Source of the DNA: CBDFJH01 sp965198095 | GTDB taxonomy: Bacteria > Latescibacterota > UBA2968 > GCA-2709665 | Assembly: GCA_965198095.1 (NCBI GenBank) | Contig: OZ240239.1 | Coordinates: 620,001 to 684,000 of the forward strand | Direction: 5' to 3' | DNA length: 64,000 nucleotides | In this document: piece by piece, positions 40,561 through 49,236 of the stretch | How the letters are laid out: each line of letters begins with the position of its first letter | Numbering within the stretch: position 1 is the stretch's first letter | Notes under the pieces: generated by a model | Database searches by the model: none | The model's input: only the letters and a program-made list of their open reading frames with translations | Told to the model about the DNA's origin: nothing | Translations under genes and position numbers: made by a program

Positions 40561-41580
40561 CTATGGCGAAGCCAAGCGAAACGGATTCGGGATAAAACAG
40601 ACGATGAAGACCGCCAGCGATACGTACCCCACCCATTTGCGCGCCGAACCCAGTTCGACGTGCGCATCGAGCGTCGGCGGATGACGGCGACCCAGGACCA
40701 TCGCGATGACCATCCACAGGAGCCAGCCGTGCCACCGAGAGGCCAGCCAGCCCTCTCCGGTGGCTTCCGACAATAGCCAGTCGTAGGGGGGACCGAAGGC
40801 CCAAAACAGGCCCAGAAAGACCACGGCCCCCTTCGAGATCAGCGCGTGTCGACGTCCGAAAATCGCATAAACGATATGACCGCCGTCAAACTGTCCGATG
40901 GGGAGCAGGTTGAGAACCGTCACGAAAAGGCCCAGGAAGCCCGCAAACCCGACGGGGTGGATGAATACGTCATACCCTTCCGGAAGCTCACCGATAATGA
41001 TCCGGCCCAACCACGCACTGAGAAGAGAGTCGCCGAAGACCACCACATCCACGGTGAGCTTGGCCTGGGACACGACGTCTGAAAGGTGCAGGCCGACCGC
41101 AAGCGCCGCGACGGCCACGACGAATCCCGCCAGCGGGCCGGACACCCCGATGTCGAACAGGGCACGGCGGTTGGGGATCCGGGACTTGATTCTGATCACC
41201 GCTCCGAGCGTTCCGATGATAGACGGAAAAGGAATGAAGAACGGAAGCGTCGCCCTCACCCGCCACTTCCGAGAGGCGACGTAGTGCCCCATCTCGTGAA
41301 TCCCGAGGATCGTGAGCAGCGTCACCGAGAACGGCAGTCCCAGCAGGAGGTAGCGGGGATCGAACAGGATCGACAAGCTGTCGAAGCCGGGAGGAAGCGC
41401 CTCGGGCTGAAGCACCAGTTTCGCGCCGATCGCCAGCTCCATTCCCGCGAGCGTCGTGGTATACGCGGTGACCAGAAACAGAACGAGATGGACCCCGATC
41501 CGGTCCCGGGAGCCCCCGGGCGATCCCACGTCTTCGCCGCTGCCGAACCCGGCGTGCTCAGATGCTCCGTCCAAGCCCAA
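40561..41580 (-). CDS. Site-2 protease family (M50) membrane metalloprotease
   Basis: This protein of up to 339 residues has six or so hydrophobic helices, the zinc motif LGIHEMGHYVASRKWRVRAT and the second motif NLLPIGQFDGGHIVYAIFGR. FFIPFPSIIGTLGAVIRIKS is typical of the bacterial/plant EGY-like branch. It cleaves membrane-embedded substrates. The start is uncertain: the frame opens at TTG 41580, with a poorly conserved acidic N-terminus; a later start near GVHLVLFLVTAYTTTL is possible. Confidence 0.88.
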   Translation of the reverse strand: MGLDGASEHAGFGSGEDVGSPGGSRDRIGVHLVLFLVTAYTTTLAGMELAIGAKLVLQPEALPPGFDSLSILFDPRYLLLGLPFSVTLLTILGIHEMGHYVASRKWRVRATLPFFIPFPSIIGTLGAVIRIKSRIPNRRALFDIGVSGPLAGFVVAVAALAVGLHLSDVVSQAKLTVDVVVFGDSLLSAWLGRIIIGELPEGYDVFIHPVGFAGFLGLFVTVLNLLPIGQFDGGHIVYAIFGRRHALISKGAVVFLGLFWAFGPPYDWLLSEATGEGWLASRWHGWLLWMVIAMVLGRRHPPTLDAHVELGSARKWVGYVSLAVFIVCFIPNPFRLASP

Positions 41581-41667
41581 TCCCCCGTTTCTCCCTATGC
41601 GTCCCTACGCGTTTGTTGCAGCCTTGGCGGAGGCGCCGTGCAGACGACCGAAGGCGCCGCCGTCACC

Positions 41668-42546
41668 CTACCTGATCCCGACGCCGAGACGATGCGACCC
41701 CCCGAACCCCAGGGACGTCGGCACAAAGGCATACGAGATCCGCCAGTTTCCGCGTCGAATCCCGAACCCGTACGAGAGGTCTCGCGTCTCGCTGCCAGAC
41801 CGGTAACCGGCCCTCAGGAAGATCATCTCGCGATGCGAGTATTCCACGCCCAGGTTCACGCCTCGTTCGCCCCCCTTTGGGAAACGCAGGTCCGCGGAGC
41901 CGCTGACCCGGCCCCGGGCGACCGCCGCGCCCAAGCGCACGGTCCTCGGCAGCGGTACGCGTTCTCGACCGAGCCGCGTCGTGCGCCCCCAGTTTCGCTG
42001 GGCTGCGCCCACGGTCAGGCCGTCAATCGGGGTGCGATAGATCAGACCCAGGTCAACGGCGAAGCCGGAGGCGGTATCCGAGCCAATCGCCTCGTGAAGC
42101 AGACGCACGTTGACGCCGGCATACATCCGCTCCTTGAACCGTTGTGAAACGGTAAGGCCCGTATTCACCTCGAACAGGCTGAACCGGCCCAGAGGCTCCG
42201 CCGTCGGTCCGGTGCGCGTCTCCAGACCTCCCAGCGAGTGAATGCCGAGGCTGAGACCGATGCCTCGAATGCCGTTCCCGTAAGCCCAACCCGCGTACGT
42301 CTGCTGGAGCCCCTGGAGCGAACGGTGATGCGTGGCCAGAAAATCCTTGCCCCGCAGGGCCGCGACGCCGGCCGGATTCCAGAACGAACCGGCCTGGTCT
42401 CCCACGACTGCCGTATAGGCTTCCCCCATGGCGGCCGCCCTGGCTCCAACGCCCTCTCGAAGCAGGACGAATCCCACCTTCGCCGCCCCCTCGCCGCCCC
42501 GGGGAACCAGGGCCAAAACCAGGCAAATGACCCCTCCAAAACGCAC
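41668..42546 (-). CDS. PorV/PorQ-like outer-membrane beta-barrel protein
   Basis: From GTG 42546 (aggaaaggg upstream), VRFGGVICLVLALVPRGGEG is a signal peptide. REGVGARAAAMGEAYTAVVG and DQAGSFWNPAGVAALRGKDF are the family hallmark, and strands continue to RLGVGIR at the C-terminus. The protein belongs to the same family as 28827-29693 but is only distantly similar. The frame is open to 42621, but that part lacks signal-peptide character. Confidence 0.75.
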   Translation of the reverse strand: MRFGGVICLVLALVPRGGEGAAKVGFVLLREGVGARAAAMGEAYTAVVGDQAGSFWNPAGVAALRGKDFLATHHRSLQGLQQTYAGWAYGNGIRGIGLSLGIHSLGGLETRTGPTAEPLGRFSLFEVNTGLTVSQRFKERMYAGVNVRLLHEAIGSDTASGFAVDLGLIYRTPIDGLTVGAAQRNWGRTTRLGRERVPLPRTVRLGAAVARGRVSGSADLRFPKGGERGVNLGVEYSHREMIFLRAGYRSGSETRDLSYGFGIRRGNWRISYAFVPTSLGFGGSHRLGVGIR

Positions 42547-42672
42547 CAGATCGCCCTTTCCTGAGATGAAGTCCGGCAAGCTCAAAAGGTTAAGCAAAGC
42601 TTCTGGGGGTGTCAATACCAAATCGTGAAGTTCCCGTTACGCGATCGAACGGCGACCTGGCCGAACAAACTG

Positions 42673-42701
42673 TTGACAGTGTCCTGCGCGATCGCTAGCT
42701 T
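42673..42701 (+). promoter_or_regulatory. Possible sigma-70-like promoter for the dehydrogenase gene
   Basis: TTGACA (42673-42678), a 17-base spacer and TAGCTT (42696-42701) lie about 195 bases before the dehydrogenase ATG. Confidence 0.4.
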
Positions 42702-42894
42702 TATGGATGGAACGTACGGTAGTGGCCATTTGGGGCATATTGCAGCCACTTTAAACAAGCCGCTAAAAAGTCCGCAGCGCGATCGGTCATCGACCGAATA
42801 TCCCTGCCTCTTCCCGGTCTGCTTTTTGCGTCTGGGTTTTTTTGTGTCCGGAAACGAAGGGGTTCAAGCCTTGGACAGACAGATTCCGAAATCG

Positions 42895-44013
42895 ATGAAG
42901 GCCATACGAAAAGTCGGAGCCGGAGCCGGGCTTGCCGTTGAAGAGATCCCGACGCCACGGCCACGACCCCACGACGTGCTCGTCGAGATCGAGGCCGCAA
43001 GCGTCTGCGGCACCGATCTCCACATCTGGAAGTGGGACGAATGGAGTCAGCAGCGGATTAAACCTCCGCTCACGCTCGGCCACGAGTTCTCCGGGACCGT
43101 CGTAGAGGTCGGAGAACTCACGCAGCAGATCAAGGTCGGCGATTACGTCTCTGCCGAAAGTCACGTCACCTGCGGACACTGCTTCCAATGCCGAACGGGA
43201 CAGGCCCATATGTGTCCGCGAACTCAAATTCTCGGCGTGGACCGGGACGGTGCCTTCGCCGATTTCGTCGTCGTTCCCGAGTCGGTCTTGTGGCGGAACG
43301 ACCGTGCGAAGCTTCCGCCGGAGATCGCCACACTCCAAGAGCCCTTCGGAAACGCCGTCTACGCGACCCTTACACACGACCTCGCGGGGCAGACCGTCGC
43401 CGTCTTCGGGTGCGGCCCGATCGGTCTGTTCAGCATCGGCATCGCCAGTGCCTCGGGAGCCGCGGCAGTCTTCGCCGCAGACCCGGTCGACTACCGACTC
43501 GGACTCGCCGTAGAGATGGGCGCGACCCATACCGTCCGTCCAGGAGAAAAAGAGGACGTTGTGGCCCAGATCCTGGAATACAACGAGGGGTTCGGCGTCG
43601 ACGTCGTCCTCGAGATGAGCGGGTCGCCCGCGGGCATCACGGACGCCTTTCGCACCGTGCGAAACGGAGGCGTGATGACGCTGTTCGGGATCCCGTCCAG
43701 CCCGGTCGAGATCGACGTCGCGGAAAACATGATCTTCAAGAATCTCACGGTCTTCGCGTTGAACGGCCGGCGAATCTGGGACACCTGGTACAAGACGCGT
43801 TGGCTGCTCGAAAGCGGCGTCGTGGACCTGCGGCCCCTCATCTCCCGACAGATCGGGCTGGGGGAAATTGACGAGGCCATGGCGCTCCTGGCCGCCGGCG
43901 AAGCCTGTAAAATCGTGATCCGCCCGGAGACGGCGCATCGGGCGCCCCCTGCTGCCGAGGCGCGTCTCACGACGAGAGACCCCAACGTGAAGGGACAGGT
44001 CGTCCATCTTTAA
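42895..44013 (+). CDS. Zinc-dependent alcohol dehydrogenase (threonine dehydrogenase-like)
   Basis: This 372-residue medium-chain dehydrogenase has the catalytic zinc motif SVCGTDLHIWKWDEWSQQRI then PLTLGHEFSGTVVEVG, the structural zinc CGHCFQCRTGQAHMC, and Rossmann VAVFGCGPIGLFSIGIA. The CGTDxHIWxWDEW pattern is that of L-threonine 3-dehydrogenase, so threonine or a related polyol is likely. The last 25 residues (APPAAEARLTTRDPNVKGQV) are an unusual tail. ATG 42895 gives the normal MKAIRK start. Confidence 0.88.
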   Translation: MKAIRKVGAGAGLAVEEIPTPRPRPHDVLVEIEAASVCGTDLHIWKWDEWSQQRIKPPLTLGHEFSGTVVEVGELTQQIKVGDYVSAESHVTCGHCFQCRTGQAHMCPRTQILGVDRDGAFADFVVVPESVLWRNDRAKLPPEIATLQEPFGNAVYATLTHDLAGQTVAVFGCGPIGLFSIGIASASGAAAVFAADPVDYRLGLAVEMGATHTVRPGEKEDVVAQILEYNEGFGVDVVLEMSGSPAGITDAFRTVRNGGVMTLFGIPSSPVEIDVAENMIFKNLTVFALNGRRIWDTWYKTRWLLESGVVDLRPLISRQIGLGEIDEAMALLAAGEACKIVIRPETAHRAPPAAEARLTTRDPNVKGQVVHL

Positions 44014-44106
44014 CACCGCACGCCGCCATCACCGGTGCAGAGATGCTCCGGCGGTCGTCTCCTTTTCCAATAGAATCGTGCAGAACATGCCGAAGGGAGG
44101 CATGCC

Positions 44107-45090
44107 GTGAACCCTTTGACGCATTTCAGGGAAGCCAGAGACCTCGGCGGCGCCTACCTTCTCGCGCAGCAGGCGCAAGATGGCGGATTCCCCGCCACGG
44201 AACCCAACCTCCACGACTACTACAAGGTGTTGAGAGCCTTTCAGGTCTGTGGCCATACCGACGCCGCCACTCGCCTTTGCGCCTGGATACGAAAAAACGG
44301 GATGACGCCTGACGGCGACTTCGGCCCCAGGCGTGGCATGGCCCTCGGACACAACTACGCCTACCTGAACGCGTGGGTCATCATCGGGGCCCACCGACTC
44401 GGACAGTTCGATCTCTCGCACAAGGGAATGGATTTTCTCACCCGGTTCCGGGATCCGGGCAGCGGGGGCTTTTACGCCAGCCCCACCGGTCGTGACGCCG
44501 ATACGGAACAGGATCTGATGGTGACGTGCATGTGCGGACTGGCGGCGCTTTATACCGGGAGGATAGAGATCGCACGGGGCGTCGGGGAATGGCTTCAGAC
44601 CGTCATGAAGGCCCAGCCTGACTTTCCCGAACGCCTTTATACGGTCTACACCAGGGAGAACGGCCTGTGTACCGAACCTCATCCCGAAGATGAAACTCGC
44701 TTTGTCCTTCACAGCAACGCCACCCGAGACGAGAGCTTCTTCAACCCGGGGATTGCCGGGGCCTTCCTCGCCCGTCTCTTCCAAGCCACGGCCGAGAAGG
44801 CGTGGCTGGATCTGGCGATGGAATACGTGCGATGCGCGGAGGTCGCCAGCGATTTCCTCTTTCGTATCGTCCGCGCCGGAAAGGTGGGATGGGCGGCCTC
44901 CGTCCTCTACACCCTCACGGGCGCGCAGAAATACAGGGAGATGGCGGTCCGCATCGGGCACAACCTCACCGCCCTGCAGGCAGGGGAGGGCTACTGGAGG
45001 GGGGGCGCCGGGGACGGGCCGAGCAACGACTCCACGGCCGAGCGGGTCGCGTGGATGGACGAAATCCATCAGGCCGTGAGCCGCGCGTAG
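44107..45090 (+). CDS. Predicted alpha/alpha-toroid protein of unknown function
   Basis: GTG 44107 follows ggaggcatgcc. The 327-residue soluble protein is helical with repeated G-rich turns (AYLLAQQAQDGGFPATEPNL, FLTRFRDPGSGGFYASP, EQDLMVTCMCGLAALYTGRI), a layout like terpenoid-cyclase/glycosyl-hydrolase alpha-alpha barrels. I do not recognise the family. It lies 31 bases before the beta-propeller gene on the same strand, so a joint role in carbohydrate handling is likely but inferred. Confidence 0.7.
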   Translation: MNPLTHFREARDLGGAYLLAQQAQDGGFPATEPNLHDYYKVLRAFQVCGHTDAATRLCAWIRKNGMTPDGDFGPRRGMALGHNYAYLNAWVIIGAHRLGQFDLSHKGMDFLTRFRDPGSGGFYASPTGRDADTEQDLMVTCMCGLAALYTGRIEIARGVGEWLQTVMKAQPDFPERLYTVYTRENGLCTEPHPEDETRFVLHSNATRDESFFNPGIAGAFLARLFQATAEKAWLDLAMEYVRCAEVASDFLFRIVRAGKVGWAASVLYTLTGAQKYREMAVRIGHNLTALQAGEGYWRGGAGDGPSNDSTAERVAWMDEIHQAVSRA

Positions 45091-45120
45091 AAGGACCTTC
45101 TCTTGGAAAGGAGCCGCGCC

Positions 45121-46725
45121 GTGTCTGATCTGGACACCGTAACCCTCTACATCGATGACGACCCCCAGTTCTTCTTCGACAACGGCATCATCGAGTCGGT
45201 CCACAATCTGACTCGGACCATCCACAGCCCGGATAAGCATCGCGCGAACCCGGTCATCCGGAGCGACAAGCCCTGGGAACACGTGACCTACTTCACCGGA
45301 AACGGCTACCACGTCTGGCGAGACCGGCAGGCGGGGCGATTTCACTGCCTCTATACGAGCTGGAAATTCGATCGAGAGAAGCGGGCTCCCGGCCTCAGCC
45401 TCGTCAACTGGCAGCACTCGCGGCTGCGCCAGTGCTATGCCTACTCGGACGACGGCGTCGACTGGATCAAACCGCCCATGGGAATCCAGGAAGAGGGCGG
45501 GCACGACACGAACATCGTCTTCGGCACGGAGGACTATGGATCCGTCTACAGTACCAATGCCGTTGAGGACCCGTTCGAAGAAGACCCGGAGAAGCGGTTC
45601 AAGGCGGTCTATACCTATGTCCCCCCGGGTGGAGACAGCTCGGTCATAAAGCGTGCCGCGTACTCACCCGACGGCGTTCACTGGACGCCCTACGAACAGG
45701 CGCCCGCGTTCGGGAAACAGGGCGACCACCTCGGCGACGTCTTCGTCGGCGCCTTCGATCCGGCGAGCAGGACCTACATCGGCCTCACCCGTCATCCCTG
45801 GATGGGTAACGCGCCCCGGACACGCGGCCCAAGCTACGACCTGGTCGTCGGCGGGCCGGGATTCGACAACACGATCGGGCCCGCCAACAGGCGAAACCGG
45901 CGGCGCATCTTCCAGACGGAGAGTCGCGACTTCCTGAACTGGTCCGAGCCGCGCGCCGTCCTCGCCCCCGATCCGGACATCGACAACCTGGATGACGCTT
46001 TCTATACCATGACACCGATGTGGCTCGGCGGCCAGTGGCTCGGCTTCATCGCCGTTTTTCACATGGTCAGCAACACGTTTACGGTTCAGCTCGCGCACAG
46101 TCGCGACGGCCGAAACTGGAACCGGATTGCACCGGGTCACACGTGGCTGGACCGGGGGCCTGTCGGCTCCTGGGAAGAATTCATGGTCAACGTTTCGGCC
46201 GCACCGGTCGTCGTGGACGACGAGCTGTGGGTCTACTACGGCGGGGCGAAGAACCACCACGACTGGTGGTTCTCAGGACACGAGAAGTATATCGACCTCC
46301 CGGAGACGCGGGGCTGGGATCACGTCGGCTACCACCTCGGCCTGGCCAAAATGCGAAACGAAGGGTTTGTTTCTCTCGGAGCGCACCGCGTGCGCGAGGG
46401 GCTGCTTCAGACGCAGCCGTTCGGATCCCACGGCGACAGGTTGCTCATCAACGCGGCCTGCGGCCCGGACGGCTACATCAAGGTGGAGGTCACCGACCCG
46501 TCAGGAAAGGTCTTGCCGGACAACAGCCTGGACGAGGCCGACGTTTTCACGGGCGATGCAACGCGACACGAGGTGAGCTGGCGGGGAGATCCAACCGTTC
46601 GAGGACTTGAAGGGACGGCCGATTGGAAGCGGCGCCGGGCGCCCTACCGCGCGCTCCGGTTCGTCATGCGCGATGCGGAACTCTACTCGTTCCGCCTGGT
46701 CAGCAGCGAAAAACCGGCCAAATGA
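45121..46725 (+). CDS. Five-bladed beta-propeller glycosidase-like protein
   Basis: GTG 45121 is preceded by aaaggag. The 534-residue protein has repeated Trp/Asp blades (WRDRQAGRFHCLYTSWKFDR, AYSDDGVDWIKPPMGI, AAYSPDGVHWTPYEQAP, VYYGGAKNHHDWWFSGHEKY) like the GH32/GH43/GH68 fold, and a C-terminal beta-sandwich (from LLINAACGPDGYIKVEV). That C-terminal pattern is common after GH32-like propellers. There is no signal peptide, so it is probably cytoplasmic. The substrate is unknown. Confidence 0.75.
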   Translation: MSDLDTVTLYIDDDPQFFFDNGIIESVHNLTRTIHSPDKHRANPVIRSDKPWEHVTYFTGNGYHVWRDRQAGRFHCLYTSWKFDREKRAPGLSLVNWQHSRLRQCYAYSDDGVDWIKPPMGIQEEGGHDTNIVFGTEDYGSVYSTNAVEDPFEEDPEKRFKAVYTYVPPGGDSSVIKRAAYSPDGVHWTPYEQAPAFGKQGDHLGDVFVGAFDPASRTYIGLTRHPWMGNAPRTRGPSYDLVVGGPGFDNTIGPANRRNRRRIFQTESRDFLNWSEPRAVLAPDPDIDNLDDAFYTMTPMWLGGQWLGFIAVFHMVSNTFTVQLAHSRDGRNWNRIAPGHTWLDRGPVGSWEEFMVNVSAAPVVVDDELWVYYGGAKNHHDWWFSGHEKYIDLPETRGWDHVGYHLGLAKMRNEGFVSLGAHRVREGLLQTQPFGSHGDRLLINAACGPDGYIKVEVTDPSGKVLPDNSLDEADVFTGDATRHEVSWRGDPTVRGLEGTADWKRRRAPYRALRFVMRDAELYSFRLVSSEKPAK

Positions 46726-47917
46726 GGCGGGAGCGGTAAATCGTTGACATCATTTCCGCGTATGACAGGGGCGTATCGTGTCAACCGTATCGTGCGCTCC
46801 TTGGTCACTCCGTTCGTATCGAGTAGCCCCGAGCCCATGGGGCGAGGGGTTCATCGAGAGACGAGGCTCGCCTGACAGGCTGGCCCGCGCCCTTCGATAC
46901 ACCCGCAAGACCCTTCGGTTATGATCAGCTGAACGTCTCGCTCATCGGGCACGCAGGGACGCGGGGCCTTTGCACTGATCGCAGTCCCCTGCGCCTCTCT
47001 CTTCGGACTTGGCCCCGTTCGTCTTGAATGCTCGAGCCTGCGGTAGGGTGTCAACGATATCGTTAGGAAAGTCACTCGTACTCACCTTTTCTTGCTCGTC
47101 CAAGAACGAAAAGTTCCTCGCTTCCACCCCGAGGCGGCTACGGAGATCGTCTCGAAGACAAGCCGCCGGATTGGATCACTGATTGTTCTACCTGAAAAAT
47201 TCACAAAAAGGACCTCTCCCCCCGGCCCCCTCTCCTGCGAGGAGAGGGGGATCCGAACGAAGTGTTGCGTAAACAACGTTTTATACATTCTGTGATTGCT
47301 CGGACAACGCCATCTCGTCACCCTCCCAATTGCAACTCGCCGACCAATCACGATGTTTCGACCGGACTTTCTTTCATTCGAAACGTCTTCATCCAATCCA
47401 ACCGTTCATTAACCGATCACAGTTCCCCCTTCCTCTCAGGAAGGGGGGCAGGGGGTAGGTCTCGTCTGGTTCAAACGACTCAAATCCAGAATGTATTACA
47501 CATGGGGATTCACTTTCTCTATTCACTCAAAAGCTGTTTTCGCTTCGTGAAACTGCAATCCGTGAAAATTCATGAATTAATCAAGTTCTACATGAAATGA
47601 TGGAAATTTTCAGCAAATTTATGAATTCTTCAGGCTAATAAGGTGAGTCAACCCCCCTCGCGAGCCGGAGGCCAAAGGCCTGAGACTGCCTGCCAAAGCC
47701 ACCCGGCGAACATGTAAGACACTGTAAGACATGCCCTCCTTCAGCCCTTCGACTTTCGTCCGTTCATAGCGCATTCGGCTGACGCGGCTGGGTCGCGAGG
47801 CAACCCCCGTCTCACGGTTTCCGCGTCCCTGCGACTTGAATGCGACAGTCGGAATCACCAAACCTTGAATTCCTAACCATAATGGACTAAATTCCATAAA
47901 AGTTAAACTATACCGGA
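46726..47917. other. 1.2-kb gap with MITE debris and dispersed hairpins
   Basis: No gene is supported. 47066-47205 (gttaggaaagtcactcgtac ... ttggatcactgattgttcta) and 47570-47637 (ttcagcaaatttatgaattc ttcaggct) are left and right pieces of the MITE family. Two G/C-rich hairpins, ccccctctcctgcgaggaga (about 47221) and the related ttcccccttcctctcaggaa (about 47423), are further dispersed repeats. Confidence 0.65.
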
Positions 47918-48160
47918 ATGGCTCGTTTCCAGAGATATCTGAAAATCGATCTCCCTCAAAGGCAGTCGGCCTTTCTGTGGGATCCCAGGAAAGTTGGAAA
48001 GTCAACCTTTCTTCGCGATTTCTTCCCCAACAGCCTCGACTACGACTTCCTCAAAACGGACACGATGCTCGATTTCACACGGCGGCCCTATGCGTTGCGG
48101 GAACAGCTCCTGGCGAGAAGCCCGATCCAACTCTCGGATCCCGTGATCCTGGTGAGCTAG
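47918..48160 (+). pseudogene. Truncated AAA_14-type ATPase
   Basis: This 80-codon frame reads MARFQRYLKIDLPQRQSAFL then WDPRKVGKSTFLRDFFPNSL and DYDFLKTDTMLDFTRRPYAL, the N-terminus of AAA_14 ATPases with a DUF4143 partner domain. Walker A normally reads GPRQxGKST; here the first Gly is Asp. TAG follows DPVILVS, where the Walker B (DEVQK) should begin, and the remaining 300 residues are missing. Confidence 0.7.
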
Positions 48161-48270
48161 GGAAGAGCGGCCGGACCGGAAAGAGATGAGACGGGCAGCT
48201 GTGGAGAGCGAAGCCGCGTTGGGTTTGGAGACCCGTCGCTTGTCGAAGGTGATAATAGGCAAAAACGTGA

Positions 48271-49236
48271 ATGATGGCAGTCAACAGGGATAAGCCTGAC
48301 CGTTGGAAAGAAGACATTGCGCAGTCGGTGGACATGTACAACGACTGGTTCGTGCGGTTTGCCCCGAAGGCTTACCGGATGACGCGGGCGCAGACGACAA
48401 AGATTGTCGAGGTGACGCTGAAAGCGACGAATAACCTGAGGGATATAGGAGTACCGTTGCTGAAGACGAACCCTGCTGTTCTGCCGACGCTACGGATGTC
48501 AGCCTGCCCGCCGCTTGCTGTGGACAGGCTTATCGGGCTTGCTGGCGTTTCGAAGAACCTTGTCAAGGTGATGGAGAAAAAAGGCAAACTGCCGCCTCAG
48601 ATGCCACGGCGGGATCTGGACAACGACCTTGAGAAGATCGGGAAGATCATCGAGAAAATGGCAGACCCGGATATCTTCGTTTGGTTGAGGCGTGACGACA
48701 ACCCGCCCGAACAGGAGTTGCACCGAGCTGCGACGATTGTGGCCGACCGTCTCTGTGGTGCCGTCGCGAACCCAATCATACGTAATGCGCAGGAGAAGCG
48801 TCAGCTTGCCGTGATCAGCGACTGGCTGGCGGGCATTGGCTACACGAACCTACTGGCGGGACAGGGCACAAAATATGACGAGATGCAGCCGGGGACGTTC
48901 TCATTCCGGCTCAACGTGCCGGTCGAGCAGAAGGGTACCAGCAAATCAGTCAATATCCCTGTAGATGCCGTGGTGATGCCGAAGAGTGACAGGGCAGGTG
49001 AGTTGCCTTTGCTTATCGAGGCAAAGTCCGCGGGCGATTTTACGAACGTCAATAAGCGGCGCAAAGAAGAGGCCACGAAGATGAACCAGTTGCGCCGGAC
49101 CTACGGTCAGGACGTGCGGTTCATTTTATTCCTGTGCGGGTACTTCGACAGCGGCTTTCTGGGTTATGAGGCGGCGGAAGGCATCGACTGGGTGTGGGAA
49201 CACCGTGTCGACGATCTCAGTGAGTTTGGGCTTTAG
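48271..49236 (+). CDS. XamI-family type II restriction endonuclease
   Basis: This 321-residue protein matches RE_XamI: NRDKPDRWKEDIAQSVDMYN and DWFVRFAPKAYRMTRAQTTK at the N-terminus, then a C-terminal PD-(D/E)XK core (VNIPVDAVVMPKSD ... LPLLIEAKSAGDFTNVNKRR, Glu-x-Lys at LIEAK). XamI cuts GTCGAC; the same site here is inference. It is followed without a gap by its methyltransferase (TAG then ATG). ATG 48271 and ATG 48274 are both possible. The frame is intact. Confidence 0.88.
   Translation: MMAVNRDKPDRWKEDIAQSVDMYNDWFVRFAPKAYRMTRAQTTKIVEVTLKATNNLRDIGVPLLKTNPAVLPTLRMSACPPLAVDRLIGLAGVSKNLVKVMEKKGKLPPQMPRRDLDNDLEKIGKIIEKMADPDIFVWLRRDDNPPEQELHRAATIVADRLCGAVANPIIRNAQEKRQLAVISDWLAGIGYTNLLAGQGTKYDEMQPGTFSFRLNVPVEQKGTSKSVNIPVDAVVMPKSDRAGELPLLIEAKSAGDFTNVNKRRKEEATKMNQLRRTYGQDVRFILFLCGYFDSGFLGYEAAEGIDWVWEHRVDDLSEFGL

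Noticed and set aside
47205..47460. CRISPR array, because of similar short repeats
   Set aside because: Only two dissimilar G/C hairpins occur, without regular spacers, and no cas genes are in the window.
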